Shown here: piece after piece, positions 44,772-53,659 of the stretch
How positions within the stretch are numbered: the stretch's first letter is position 1
Layout: each line of letters begins with the position of its first letter
Assembly (NCBI RefSeq): GCF_003346815.1
Contig: NZ_CP031217.1
Location: 248,001 to 312,000, forward strand
Length of the DNA stretch: 64,000 nt
Source of the DNA: Halarcobacter bivalviorum
GTDB lineage: Bacteria; Campylobacterota; Campylobacteria; Campylobacterales; Arcobacteraceae
Direction: 5' to 3'
Position numbers and translations under genes: made by a program
The notes under the pieces: generated by a model
Databases searched by the model: none
What the model saw: the letters and a program-made list of their open reading frames with translations, nothing else
What the model was told of the DNA's origin: nothing

Positions 44772-45683
44772 ATGCTTAAGAAAATAACCGCTCTTTTCCC
44801 TATTTGGGCAATTATTTTTTCGATAATTGCCTACTTGCAACCTAGTTTAGTAATTGATTTTAAATCTTGGATTATCCCTTTACTTATTTTAATAATGTTC
44901 TGCATGGGAATTACTCTAAGAGTAGATGACTTTAAAAGGGTTTTGAAAAAACCTAAAATTATAGCTTTAACTGTTGCTTTGCAGTTTTTGATTATGCCCC
45001 TTGCTGCTTTTCTTATTTCAAAACTTTTTAATCTTTCAGATGAATTGCTTGTGGGTATGGTTTTAGTTGGTGCTGTTTCAGGTGGAACTGCTTCAAATGT
45101 AATAGCATATTTAGCAAAAGCAGATGTGGCTTTATCTATTACAATGACTATTGTTTCAACACTTTTATCTATTATTATAACTCCATATTTAACTTTACTT
45201 TACGTAGGACAAACTGTACCTGTACCTGCATTAAGTATGCTTTTAAGTATTTTAAAAATAGTATTTGTACCAGTTGTAGTTGGAATTATTTTAAATCACT
45301 TTTTCCATAAACATATTGAAAAAAGAGATGACTTATTTGCTTTTTTATCTATTGTTTCTATTGTCTTTATAATAGGGATTATAATAGGTCTTAATCAAAG
45401 TAAAATAGCAACTATTGCTTTACCTTTAATGTTAGCAATTATGCTTCATAATTTCTCTGGTTTAGTATCAGGATATTATATTTCTAAAGCTTTTGGATAT
45501 AACAAAAAAGAGTGTAAAACAGTTGCAATAGAAGTTGGAATGCAAAATTCTGGTTTAGCAGTTGTTTTATCAATGAAATATTTTACAGCTTTAAGCGCAC
45601 TTCCTGGAGCAATTTTTAGTATTTGGCATAATATTTCTGGTTCAATAATTGCCGGATATTGGGCTAAACAAGATGAAAGTTAA
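44772..45683 (+). CDS. Bile acid:sodium symporter (BASS) family transporter
   Basis: A 303-residue inner-membrane protein with about nine or ten helices, of the BASS family (PanS/ArsB-like fold). Motifs are LIMFCMGITLRVDDFKRVL (~41-59), GAVSGGTASNVIAYLAKADV (~100-119) and the late EVGMQNSGLAVVLS (~252-265). BASS members carry organic anions such as ketopantoate or pyruvate with sodium; the substrate here is unknown. It starts four bases after folA and may share its transcript. Confidence 0.87.
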   Translation: MLKKITALFPIWAIIFSIIAYLQPSLVIDFKSWIIPLLILIMFCMGITLRVDDFKRVLKKPKIIALTVALQFLIMPLAAFLISKLFNLSDELLVGMVLVGAVSGGTASNVIAYLAKADVALSITMTIVSTLLSIIITPYLTLLYVGQTVPVPALSMLLSILKIVFVPVVVGIILNHFFHKHIEKRDDLFAFLSIVSIVFIIGIIIGLNQSKIATIALPLMLAIMLHNFSGLVSGYYISKAFGYNKKECKTVAIEVGMQNSGLAVVLSMKYFTALSALPGAIFSIWHNISGSIIAGYWAKQDES

Positions 45684-45734
45684 GTTCTAAATTGTACAAA
45701 AGTTATACATTAATTTTTATTTAATTGGTATTAT

Positions 45735-45745
45735 TATAATATAAT
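45735..45745 (+). promoter_or_regulatory. Overlapping -10 boxes upstream of the amino acid ABC operon
   Basis: Two overlapping TATAAT hexamers (45735-45740 and 45740-45745), 24 to 29 bases upstream of the ATG. Confidence 0.55.
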
Positions 45746-45768
45746 AGCTTCATTCTAAAAAAAGAGAG

Positions 45769-46515
45769 ATGATGGGTAATAGTAGTAACATTATTAATAT
45801 GAATAAAATCAATAAATATTATGATGATTTTCACGTTTTAAAAAATATTAATTTTTATGTAAAAAAAGGTGAAATCGTTGTAGTTTGTGGACCTAGTGGT
45901 TCAGGAAAGTCAACTTTAATTAGATGTATTAATGGCTTAGAAAAGATAGATAGTGGTGAAATAATTGTAGATGAAATAGATTGTAAAAACGAAAAAGATT
46001 TACAAAAAATTAGAGGTGAAGTTGGAATGGTTTTTCAACACTTTAATCTATTCCCTCATTTAACTATTTTAGAAAATATCACATTAGCACCATCTTTAGT
46101 AAAAAATGTAAAAAAAGATGAAGCAGAAAAAATTGCTTTAGAATTACTTGATAAAGTAAAACTAAAAGATAAAGCAAATTCATATCCAGCTGATTTAAGT
46201 GGTGGACAAAAACAAAGAGTTGCAATTGCAAGAAGTTTAGCAATGAAACCAAAAGTTATACTTTTTGATGAACCTACATCTGCTCTTGACCCAGAAACAA
46301 TTGGTGATGTACTTGCCGTAATGAAAGATTTAGCAAAAGAGAACTTTACTTTAGTTTGTGTAACACATGAAATGGGGTTTGCAAAAGAAGTAGGGGATAG
46401 AATAGTTTTTATGGATCATGGAGTAATCGTTGAAGAGAATACTCCAAATGAATTTTTTGCACACCCAAAAAGTGAGAGAGCAAAAAAGTTTTTAAAAGAA
46501 ATTCTTACACATTAA
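45769..46515 (+). CDS. Polar amino acid ABC transporter ATP-binding protein
   Basis: A 248-residue ATPase of the GlnQ/HisP type. Walker [13 protein letters not shown] (~43-54), Q-loop [12 protein letters not shown] (~91-102), signature [15 protein letters not shown] (~146-160), Walker [15 protein letters not shown] (~166-179) and [14 protein letters not shown] (~202-215). First gene of a three-gene importer (ATPase, binding protein, permease). The residue transported cannot be fixed. Confidence 0.93.
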   Translation: MMGNSSNIINMNKINKYYDDFHVLKNINFYVKKGEIVVVCGPSGSGKSTLIRCINGLEKIDSGEIIVDEIDCKNEKDLQKIRGEVGMVFQHFNLFPHLTILENITLAPSLVKNVKKDEAEKIALELLDKVKLKDKANSYPADLSGGQKQRVAIARSLAMKPKVILFDEPTSALDPETIGDVLAVMKDLAKENFTLVCVTHEMGFAKEVGDRIVFMDHGVIVEENTPNEFFAHPKSERAKKFLKEILTH

Positions 46516-46527
46516 TAAGGAGAGAAA

Positions 46528-47343
46528 GTGAAAAAATTAGTATTGGCTTTAATGGTATTTGCAACTATAAATTTACTTGCAGATGATATTAACCTTTGGA
46601 AGAAGTCTACATTAAATGAGATTTTAAAAAGAGGTGAGTTAAGAGCATGTTTAGACCCAGGTTATATGCCTTTTGAAATGAAAGACAAAAAAGGTAGAAT
46701 TATCGGTTATGATATTGACTTTGGTAAAAAAATGGCAAAAGAGATGGGTGTTAAATTTACACCAGTTTCAACAGCTTGGGATGGAATTATTGCAGCATTA
46801 ATTACTGGAAAATGTGATATTATCATGTCTGCTATGACAATTACTCAACAAAGAAATTTAAAAATTAATTTTGCTGACCCATATGTTGTAATTGGTCAAA
46901 CAGTTTTAATTGATAAAAATTTAGAAGGTAAAATCAAAGAAGCAAAAGATTTAGATAAACCAGGATATACAATTGTTACTAAACTTGGAGTAACTGGTGA
47001 AATCGTTGCTAGAAAATTCTTCCAAAATGCAAAAGTTATTACTTTTGAAACAGAAGCTGATGCAGCTGCTGAAGTATTAAATGGAAAAGCTCATGCATTT
47101 ATTTATGACCAACCATATAATATTCTGTTTATGACAGATAAAGGTAAAGGTAAATTAGTTCATTTAGATACACCATTAACATATGAGCCATTAGGATGGG
47201 CTATTAGAAAAGGTGACCCTGATTTCCTTAACTGGTTAAATAACTTCTTAAGACAAACAAAAGAAGATAAACTTGTAGATTTCCATGGAAAACTAAATAA
47301 AAAATGGCTACAAGATACTGACTGGTTAAAAAGAGTTCAATAG
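46528..47343 (+). CDS. Amino acid ABC transporter substrate-binding protein
   Basis: A 271-residue periplasmic binding protein (SBP_bac_3 type) with signal peptide (VLALMVFATINLLA). GTG start after AAGGAG. Ligand-pocket motifs: LRACLDPGYMPFEMKDKKG (~38-56), GYDIDFGKKMAKEMGV, CDIIMSAMTITQQRNLKINF (~97-116) and YTIVTKLGVTGEI. It delivers substrate to the neighbouring permease. The pattern resembles binders of glutamine, histidine or arginine-like substrates. Confidence 0.92.
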   Translation: MKKLVLALMVFATINLLADDINLWKKSTLNEILKRGELRACLDPGYMPFEMKDKKGRIIGYDIDFGKKMAKEMGVKFTPVSTAWDGIIAALITGKCDIIMSAMTITQQRNLKINFADPYVVIGQTVLIDKNLEGKIKEAKDLDKPGYTIVTKLGVTGEIVARKFFQNAKVITFETEADAAAEVLNGKAHAFIYDQPYNILFMTDKGKGKLVHLDTPLTYEPLGWAIRKGDPDFLNWLNNFLRQTKEDKLVDFHGKLNKKWLQDTDWLKRVQ

Positions 47344-47346
47344 TAA

Positions 47347-48318
47347 ATGGGTAGAAGAGATCAATCTTGGGCACAAAATAAAAATTTAGGGCATTTTATT
47401 GCCCTAGTTTTTTATATAGCAGTTGGATACTTTTTCTATTTAGCTGCGGCTAATATGAACTATGTATGGAAGTGGAACTCTATTCCTAAATATTTTCTTT
47501 ATGAAGAGACTAAAAATATTGAGGCTAGCATAGATGGAAAACTAGTATTAAAAGAGGGAAAATACTTTTTAGAAGGGACTGATACTACAGTTGAAATAAA
47601 AGATTTAGATAGTAGTTTTTCATTAGAGTATAAAGTAGGGGATGAAGTTTATCAATTTGATACTCTTGCTTCAAAAAGTGAGACTAAAGTAGGACCTGTT
47701 TTACAAGGACTTTGGGTAACACTTAAAATCTCTTTCTTTGCTGCAATACTTACTTTTATAATTGGTATAATTGTAGCACTTATGAAGTTATCTTCATATC
47801 AGTTTTTAAAAGATATTGCAACAGTTTATATTACTTTAGTTAGAGGGACACCTCTACTTGTACAAATATTTTTATTCTATTTTATTGTTGCAAATATTTT
47901 TGAATTAGATAGATTTATTGCTGGAGTTTTAGCTCTTGGTATCTTCTTCGGTGCTTATATGGCTGAAGTTTTAAGAGGTGCAATTCAATCTATTGATAAA
48001 GGGCAGTTTGAAGCTGCTAGTTCTTTAGGTATTTCAAAAACACAAGCTATGAGATATATTATTTTACCTCAAGCTTTCAAAAGAGCATTGCCAACTTTAG
48101 TTGGAGAGATGATTGCTTTAGTAAAAGATTCATCTTTAGTTTCTGTTATTGCAATTACAGATTTAACTAAAGTAGGTAAAGAGATTGTTGCAAATACATT
48201 TTCTCCATTTGAAACATGGATTGTAGTTGCTTTAGTTTATCTGTCAATAACTTCACTTTTAAGTCTTATTGGACATAGACTTGAAAAAAGAATGGCATTA
48301 AAAGGTGGAATGAGTTAA
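47347..48318 (+). CDS. Amino acid ABC transporter permease with extra N-terminal periplasmic segment
   Basis: A 323-residue permease. The C-terminal ~210 residues are a standard HisM/GlnP-type unit (LQGLWVTLKISFFAAILTF; EAA loop GQFEAASSLGISKTQAMRYI). Before it lies one extra helix (~15-36) and a hydrophilic stretch of ~75 residues (~37-112; IEASIDGKLVLKEGKYFLEG and on), which should face the periplasm. Most family members begin directly with the permease unit. The extra part may contact the binding protein; that is inference. Confidence 0.92.
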   Translation: MGRRDQSWAQNKNLGHFIALVFYIAVGYFFYLAAANMNYVWKWNSIPKYFLYEETKNIEASIDGKLVLKEGKYFLEGTDTTVEIKDLDSSFSLEYKVGDEVYQFDTLASKSETKVGPVLQGLWVTLKISFFAAILTFIIGIIVALMKLSSYQFLKDIATVYITLVRGTPLLVQIFLFYFIVANIFELDRFIAGVLALGIFFGAYMAEVLRGAIQSIDKGQFEAASSLGISKTQAMRYIILPQAFKRALPTLVGEMIALVKDSSLVSVIAITDLTKVGKEIVANTFSPFETWIVVALVYLSITSLLSLIGHRLEKRMALKGGMS

Positions 48319-48319
48319 A

Positions 48320-48943
48320 TTGGAACTTCTATCTAATTTTCTTCAACAAACTATTACTATCTTTGCTATTATGGACCCAATAGGAATTAGTGCATTAGCT
48401 CTTTCTTTATTGAGTCCAAATATTACAAAAACACAAATCTCTACTATTGCTAGAAAATCAACTCTTACTATTATTATTGCTTTTTTTGTAGTACTTATTA
48501 CAGGGGATACTATACTGAAAATTTTTGGTATAGGAGAAAACTCTTTAAAAGTTATGGGTGGAATTATTCTTCTTATGATGGCTATTTCAATGGTAAATGG
48601 AAGTGCAAAAGAGGGTAAAAAAGATGATAACAAAAGTGATGAAGAACTTTCTGTTATTCCAATTGGAATTCCTATTGCTTTTGGTGCAGGACTTTTTACA
48701 ACGATTATTATTTTTAAACATGAAGCAGAGACTTTTGTTGATTTGATTTCTATTACTATTGCTTTTTGTGTAAATGCCTTTTTATTCTATTTAATTTTAA
48801 AAAACTCTATTTATATTAGAAAACTTTTTGGTGCTACAGGTCAAAATGTAGTTACAAAACTTATGGGATTAATTGTTGGGGCAATAGCTGTTCAATTTAT
48901 AATCTCAGGTATTGTTAGTCTTACAAAATTTTACCTACAATGA
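48320..48943 (+). CDS. MarC family integral membrane protein
   Basis: A 207-residue protein with six predicted helices of the MarC/UPF0056 family (YchE, YhgN), of unproven function and once linked to multiple antibiotic resistance. Family traits: FAIMDPIGISALALSLLS (~15-32), GIPIAFGAGLFTTIII (~118-133) and GQNVVTKLMGLIVGAIAVQFI (~175-195). TTG start two bases after the permease stop; overlaps the next gene by four bases. Confidence 0.87.
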   Translation: MELLSNFLQQTITIFAIMDPIGISALALSLLSPNITKTQISTIARKSTLTIIIAFFVVLITGDTILKIFGIGENSLKVMGGIILLMMAISMVNGSAKEGKKDDNKSDEELSVIPIGIPIAFGAGLFTTIIIFKHEAETFVDLISITIAFCVNAFLFYLILKNSIYIRKLFGATGQNVVTKLMGLIVGAIAVQFIISGIVSLTKFYLQ

Positions 48944-49554
48944 TTTTAGATATTATCTTAAAAGGCTTTGTTGTAACTATCTCTTTAATAGTTGCAATTG
49001 GAGCGCAAAATGCTTATATTTTAAAGCTTGGACTTTTAAGACAACATGTTTTTAAAGCAGTTCTTTTTTGTATTCTTTCAGATTTACTTTTAATTTCACT
49101 TGGGGTTTTAGGTTTAGGGTTTTTTATAAAAGATAATCAAATCCTAATAAACTCAATTGCAATTTTTGGAATTGTTTTTTTATGTTTTTACTCTTTTTTA
49201 TCTTTTAAATCTGCACTTAAAAATGAGAGTTTAAAAATTGATGATGAAGTAAAAACAAACCCATTAAAACAAGTAATATCTTTACTTTTTATCTTTACTT
49301 ATTTAAATCCACACACTTATTTAGACACAATTCTTTTAATAGGTGGAATTGGAGCAAATATAGAGGATAATTTAAAGCTATATTTTCTTTTAGGTGCATT
49401 ATTAGCTTCAACCACTTGGTTTGTCTCTTTAGGTTTTGGAGCAAGATTATTAATTCCATTATTTAAAAAGCCAATTACTTGGAAGATATTAGATATATCA
49501 ATTGGTATCTTAATGCTTCTAATAGCATACTCTCTTATCGATTTAATCAAATAA
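48940..49554 (+). CDS. argO: LysE/ArgO family amino acid exporter
   Basis: A 204-residue, six-helix exporter most like ArgO/LysE for arginine or lysine. Family pieces: LIVAIGAQNAYILKLGLLRQ (~16-35), FLCFYSFLSFKSAL, FTYLNPHTYLDTILLIGG (~114-131). ATGA overlap with marC shows translational coupling; the gene group then contains import (ABC) and export (ArgO) functions for polar amino acids. Confidence 0.85.
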   Translation: MILDIILKGFVVTISLIVAIGAQNAYILKLGLLRQHVFKAVLFCILSDLLLISLGVLGLGFFIKDNQILINSIAIFGIVFLCFYSFLSFKSALKNESLKIDDEVKTNPLKQVISLLFIFTYLNPHTYLDTILLIGGIGANIEDNLKLYFLLGALLASTTWFVSLGFGARLLIPLFKKPITWKILDISIGILMLLIAYSLIDLIK

Positions 49555-49710
49555 GCAATTTTTAAGTTTAGATTAAATTGGTCAATTAAAATTATTTTTA
49601 ACAAAAAAACTTAATATAAGAAATTATAATCTTCTTTACCTAATAAAAAATATCCAAAATATAGAACTTTATTAGCAATTTTAAATATTATTAAAAAGTG
49701 AGATAGAGTT

Positions 49711-50766
49711 ATGAGTGTAACAGTTGCTCTCTTAGAAACTTTTGAACAATTAGAAAACTTCAACTTCTCTTCAAAAAATAAATATTTAATTTTATGTACA
49801 GAAAATACTAAAATAGATATAGAGATATTAAATAAAAAAGCTATGGAATATTATGGTGCTATTTTTCCAAAACTAATTTTTAAAGATAAAATAGTAGAAA
49901 ATGGATATTTAATTTTTATATTAAAAGCAGATTCTCACATTGAGTTTATAGAGAATATGCACTTTTATGATTTTAAAAATACTACTTTAAATAATTACAA
50001 TACATTGATTACAATTATTGATGGCCTATCAGAATATAATGTCTCTTTCTTAGAAAATATGTTTGAATATACAAATTTAAACTCTAGTATTATTGGTGGA
50101 GGAGCAGGTTCTTTTAAAAAAAATAGAAAACATCTTTTTAATAAAAATGGATTTTTTAGTGATTCTTCTATAATTGTAATGGTAAATAATAGTATAGATA
50201 TTGCAGTAAGTGATGGTTGGCAAGTATTAGATGGTCCTTTTGTTGTAACCTCTTCAGAAGGGAAAGCTATTAAAGAGCTTGATTACAAAAGTGCATTAGA
50301 ACTTTATAAAAGCATAATAGAAAAAGATTTAAATAGAAAACTTGAGATGGAAGATTTTTATACACTTATGAAAGATTATCCTCTGGGAATTGTAAAGAAT
50401 GAGGATAAATATATATTAAGAGATCCTATTTATGTATCACAAGATACTATATATCTTGCAGGAGATATTGAAAATAGTAGTGTAATAAATATCTTAAAAG
50501 CAAAACAGAGTGACCTTTTAAAATCAACTTTTGAGACTAGAAATAAAGTTCTACAAAATGGTGCAAAACATCTTATGATATTTGAATGTGTCTCAAGATT
50601 AGAGTATTTAAGTGCAAGTACTTATATAAAAGAGTTAAAGAAGTTAGATAGTAACTCTATAAAGACTATCTTTGGAGTAATAAGTATAGGTGAGATAGCA
50701 AACTCAGGTGAAGACTATATAAGCCTATTAAATAAAAGTTGTGTAATAGGTGGAATATGTCATTAA
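49711..50766 (+). CDS. FIST domain sensory protein
   Basis: A 351-residue cytosolic protein with FIST_N (to ~195) and FIST_C (~200-350) domains, a family predicted to bind small ligands, possibly amino acids, and linked to two-component signalling. Typical pieces are SSIIGGGAGSFKKNRKHLF (~128-146), WQVLDGPFVVTSSEGKAIKELD (split ~170-191), YPLGIVKNEDKYILRDP (~225-241) and the conserved end LMIFECVSRLEYL (~290-302). Its stop overlaps the start of the histidine kinase gene, so the two are coupled. Confidence 0.88.
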   Translation: MSVTVALLETFEQLENFNFSSKNKYLILCTENTKIDIEILNKKAMEYYGAIFPKLIFKDKIVENGYLIFILKADSHIEFIENMHFYDFKNTTLNNYNTLITIIDGLSEYNVSFLENMFEYTNLNSSIIGGGAGSFKKNRKHLFNKNGFFSDSSIIVMVNNSIDIAVSDGWQVLDGPFVVTSSEGKAIKELDYKSALELYKSIIEKDLNRKLEMEDFYTLMKDYPLGIVKNEDKYILRDPIYVSQDTIYLAGDIENSSVINILKAKQSDLLKSTFETRNKVLQNGAKHLMIFECVSRLEYLSASTYIKELKKLDSNSIKTIFGVISIGEIANSGEDYISLLNKSCVIGGICH

Positions 50767-51935
50767 CAAAACTATCAATCTCCTATAAGTGTGTAAATTC
50801 AATAGGAAATAGCCTAAATTTAAAAGAGATGATGGAAGAGTTTTTAAGAACTTTTATTAAACAAACAGATGCAATAAGTGGCTCTTTTTATGTAAGTAGA
50901 GTTGCTAACTCCTGTGAAGAGTTAATATCTTTAGGAAAGAAAAATTTATTTAATATTGATTCTGTAAAAAAAAGACTTTATAAAAAGCAGATTATTTTAG
51001 AAGAAGTAGATACAAATATAAGTTTATTAGCCTACAAACTGCAAAAAGGTTGTATGATTTTTCTTTATTCAAATAGGAGTGATTTTAATTTTATTACTTC
51101 TATTTTAGATAGTTTAAAAAACAAAATAGAAGTAAATATTGAATCTTGTATAAATGTAGAAAATTTAAAAGAACAAATAGAAGAGGCTACAAAAGAGAAT
51201 CTAAAAAAAGAGAAACAACTATTTGAACAACTAAAAATGTCTCAAATGGGAGAGTTAATAGGAAATATTGCCCATCAATGGAGACAACCTTTAAATATAA
51301 TCTCAACTGCAAGTAGTGGAATGCAAATAAAAAAAGAGTTAGATATTCTTACAGATGAAGATTTCAAAGAATATACAAAAAGCATTATAGAAAATGCAAA
51401 CTATCTTTCAAGCACAATTGATGAATTCAGAGATTATATAAAAGATAGTAATAAAGAAAAAGAGATAATAGTTCAAGAAAGACTAAAAATGGCAACTGAG
51501 ATGTTAAAATCCTCTTTTAGTATAGAAAATATAAATATTATAGAAGAGTATGTAGAAAAAGAGAGATTACATTTTAAACTGGTATTGGGAGATTTATTAC
51601 AAGTTTTAATTACTATTTTTAATAATGCAAAAGAGGCTTTAGAAACAAAAAAAGATCTAGATTATAAATGGATTAAATATAGTCTAAAAAAGACAAAATA
51701 TACTATATTAATAACAATAGAAGATAATGCCGGTGGAATAGATGAAAGCATAATAGATAAAATCTTTAATCCCTATTTTACTACAAAACATCAAGCAAGA
51801 GGAACAGGTATAGGTCTTTACTCTGCCTATGGTATAATTGTAAACAAATTAGATGGAAAACTATATGTAAAAAATACTCAATTTGGAGCAAAATTTTATA
51901 TAGAGTTACCATTAAATATAAATTATATTATATAA
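50757..51935 (+). CDS. Soluble sensor histidine kinase paired with FIST protein
   Basis: I choose the ATG at 50757 (MSLTKLSIS; AGGTGG upstream) rather than the in-frame start 18 bases earlier; 392 residues. No membrane helix. The N-terminal ~130 residues look like a divergent GAF/sensor-type domain, followed by a coiled coil (~135-165) and the HisKA core MGELIGNIAHQWRQPLN, then HATPase boxes IFNNAKEALE, DNAGGIDESI and GTGIGLYSAYG. It presumably receives its signal from the FIST protein. No response regulator is adjacent. Confidence 0.88.
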   Translation: MSLTKLSISYKCVNSIGNSLNLKEMMEEFLRTFIKQTDAISGSFYVSRVANSCEELISLGKKNLFNIDSVKKRLYKKQIILEEVDTNISLLAYKLQKGCMIFLYSNRSDFNFITSILDSLKNKIEVNIESCINVENLKEQIEEATKENLKKEKQLFEQLKMSQMGELIGNIAHQWRQPLNIISTASSGMQIKKELDILTDEDFKEYTKSIIENANYLSSTIDEFRDYIKDSNKEKEIIVQERLKMATEMLKSSFSIENINIIEEYVEKERLHFKLVLGDLLQVLITIFNNAKEALETKKDLDYKWIKYSLKKTKYTILITIEDNAGGIDESIIDKIFNPYFTTKHQARGTGIGLYSAYGIIVNKLDGKLYVKNTQFGAKFYIELPLNINYII

Positions 51936-51946
51936 AGGTAAAGACT

Positions 51947-52717
51947 ATCTTACAAAATTCTGTAGAGACTATTGGCTGTTTTAATGCCATCTTAGACCCT
52001 TATAATGGGATAACAATCAATAAAGAAAATTTTCCAGATACAAAAGAAGAGTTTGAGTTAAATTTAGAACTTTTAATTGATGAAGTGAAAACAAGAAGAA
52101 ATCTTATTTGGATATATATAGATATAAAAAATTCTGAATATATTCCCCTTGCAACAAAAAAAGGTTTTTTCTTTCACTCTTGTGATAAAGATTATATCTT
52201 AGTAGTAAAGAGATTAAAGCAAAATGCAATTATTCCAACAGCAGCAAATCATACTTTAGGAGTAGGAGCAGTTGTAATAAATGAAGATAATGAGATACTT
52301 GTAATAAAAGAGAAAATATCAACTGTAGGTTATAAACTACCAGGTGGGCATATAGACAATGCAGAGATGATAACAAATGCTCTTGCTAGGGAAGTATATG
52401 AAGAGACAGGAGTAAAAGTAGAGTTTGAATCAGTTATCTCTTTAGGACATTTTTATCCTCATCAATTCCATAAATCAAATCTTTATGTTTTATGTTTAGC
52501 AAAGCCTCTAACAAGAGAGATAAATATTTATGATACTGCTGAGGTAATTGATGCTAAATGGATAGATGTAAATGAGTATTTAGCTGATGAGAATGTACTT
52601 ACTTATTCAAAAGCAATAGTAAGTGCTGCTTTAAGTTCAAAGGGTTTTAAAATAGATAATAAACCTCTTAGTCATATAAAAAAGGAAATGGAATTATTCT
52701 TTCCTTTAGAAAATTAA
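51947..52717 (+). CDS. Nudix hydrolase, NUDT6-like, with uncertain non-standard start
   Basis: The Nudix box is seen as GGHIDNAEMITNALAREVYEE...TGV (GX5EX7REUXEEXGU pattern, ~residues 133-155 from 51947). The first standard in-frame start is GTG at 52085, but the same frame is open and plainly coding upstream: CFNAILDPYNGITINKENFP (from ~51974) and FELNLELLIDEV match the N-terminal domain of NUDT6-like proteins. No ATG, GTG or TTG precedes it. With AAAGG at 51934-51938 an ATC at 51947 is well spaced. So I mark 51947 as a provisional start (256 residues). Substrate unknown. Confidence 0.7.
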   Translation: MLQNSVETIGCFNAILDPYNGITINKENFPDTKEEFELNLELLIDEVKTRRNLIWIYIDIKNSEYIPLATKKGFFFHSCDKDYILVVKRLKQNAIIPTAANHTLGVGAVVINEDNEILVIKEKISTVGYKLPGGHIDNAEMITNALAREVYEETGVKVEFESVISLGHFYPHQFHKSNLYVLCLAKPLTREINIYDTAEVIDAKWIDVNEYLADENVLTYSKAIVSAALSSKGFKIDNKPLSHIKKEMELFFPLEN

Positions 52718-52757
52718 AGTATAATCCACAAAAATAATAATTATAGGAGTAAATAAA

Positions 52758-53144
52758 ATGAAAGAAATTATCTCAACACCTGATGCACCTTCTGCAATCG
52801 GACCATACAATCAAGGTACATCTTTTGAAAAACTTGTATTTTTATCAGGACAAATTCCTTTAGACCCAAAAACTATGGAATTAGTTGGAGGAGATGATGT
52901 TCAAGCTCAGACAAAACAAGTAATGGAAAATTTAAAAGCAGTATTGCAAGCAGCTAACTCATCTTTTGATAATGTTTTAAAAACAACTTGTTATTTATCT
53001 GATATGGATAACTTTGTAGCATTTAATGAAGTATATGCACAATATTTTCAAGCTGAAACAGCACCTGCAAGAGCTACTGTTGCAGTTAAAACACTACCTA
53101 AAAATGTATTAGTAGAAGTAGACGTAATAGCACATAAAAACTAG
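52758..53144 (+). CDS. ridA: RidA family enamine/imine deaminase
   Basis: Hydrolyses reactive enamines such as 2-aminoacrylate to protect PLP enzymes. 128 residues with the family marks PSAIGPYNQGT (~10-20), LVFLSGQIPLDP, KAVLQAANSSFDNVLKTTCY and the catalytic arginine in APARATVAV (~103-111). Single gene with AGGAG ribosome binding site and terminator. Confidence 0.96.
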   Translation: MKEIISTPDAPSAIGPYNQGTSFEKLVFLSGQIPLDPKTMELVGGDDVQAQTKQVMENLKAVLQAANSSFDNVLKTTCYLSDMDNFVAFNEVYAQYFQAETAPARATVAVKTLPKNVLVEVDVIAHKN

Positions 53145-53163
53145 AAGAATTTCTTCTAGTTTT
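53137..53163. terminator. Terminator shared by ridA and the convergent CopD-like gene
   Basis: AAAACTAGAAG pairs with CTTCTAGTTTT (11 bp, loop AATTT), overlapping the ridA stop codon and reaching the stop of the reverse-strand gene. Confidence 0.75.
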
Positions 53164-53596
53164 ATACTACAAACATTAATTTAGCCAAAATAATTATAAA
53201 AATCCCGTTTATTAAAACAAATTTATGAAAATGTTTCATTCTTGGATGAGGTGTTTTTTTAAAGATTCTCATTAAAAGAGAATAGATAACTCCACAAACA
53301 ATTAATAAAGCAAAAAATATTTTTAACATAAGTAAGATTTGTAAGTTTGAAGAAAAATATCCTAAAGAAGAGTTAATAAATTTTGATACCATAAAACCTC
53401 CTGTAATAACTAAAACTAAAAGAGCAAAAGGGAAAACTTTTCTTGCTCTATTTGAAATTACTTGCATGATTTTTTGATACTCTTGTTCACTTAAAACTTT
53501 TTTCATTGCAGGAAGTATTGCTGTATCTGCAAAAACAAAACCAATAAATATAATTGCACAAAATAGATGAATAATAAGAACAATTGAATAAGTCAT
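53162..53596 (-). CDS. CopD-like integral membrane protein
   Basis: A 144-residue protein with four predicted helices. I choose the ATG at 53596 (MTYSIVLIIHLFCAIIFIG) because AGGAG lies just upstream; a longer reading from 53656 is unlikely. The HLFCAIIFIGFVFADTAILP opening and FPFALLVLVITGGFMV segment suggest the CopD/DUF2269-type family, possibly heme- or copper-related. Function not established. Confidence 0.6.
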   Translation of the reverse strand: MTYSIVLIIHLFCAIIFIGFVFADTAILPAMKKVLSEQEYQKIMQVISNRARKVFPFALLVLVITGGFMVSKFINSSLGYFSSNLQILLMLKIFFALLIVCGVIYSLLMRIFKKTPHPRMKHFHKFVLINGIFIIILAKLMFVV

Positions 53597-53659
53597 AAAA
53601 ACTCCTTTTTGATAATTATAATCAAAATTAGGAGTAGTTGTGTTGATGAAAATCAAGAG

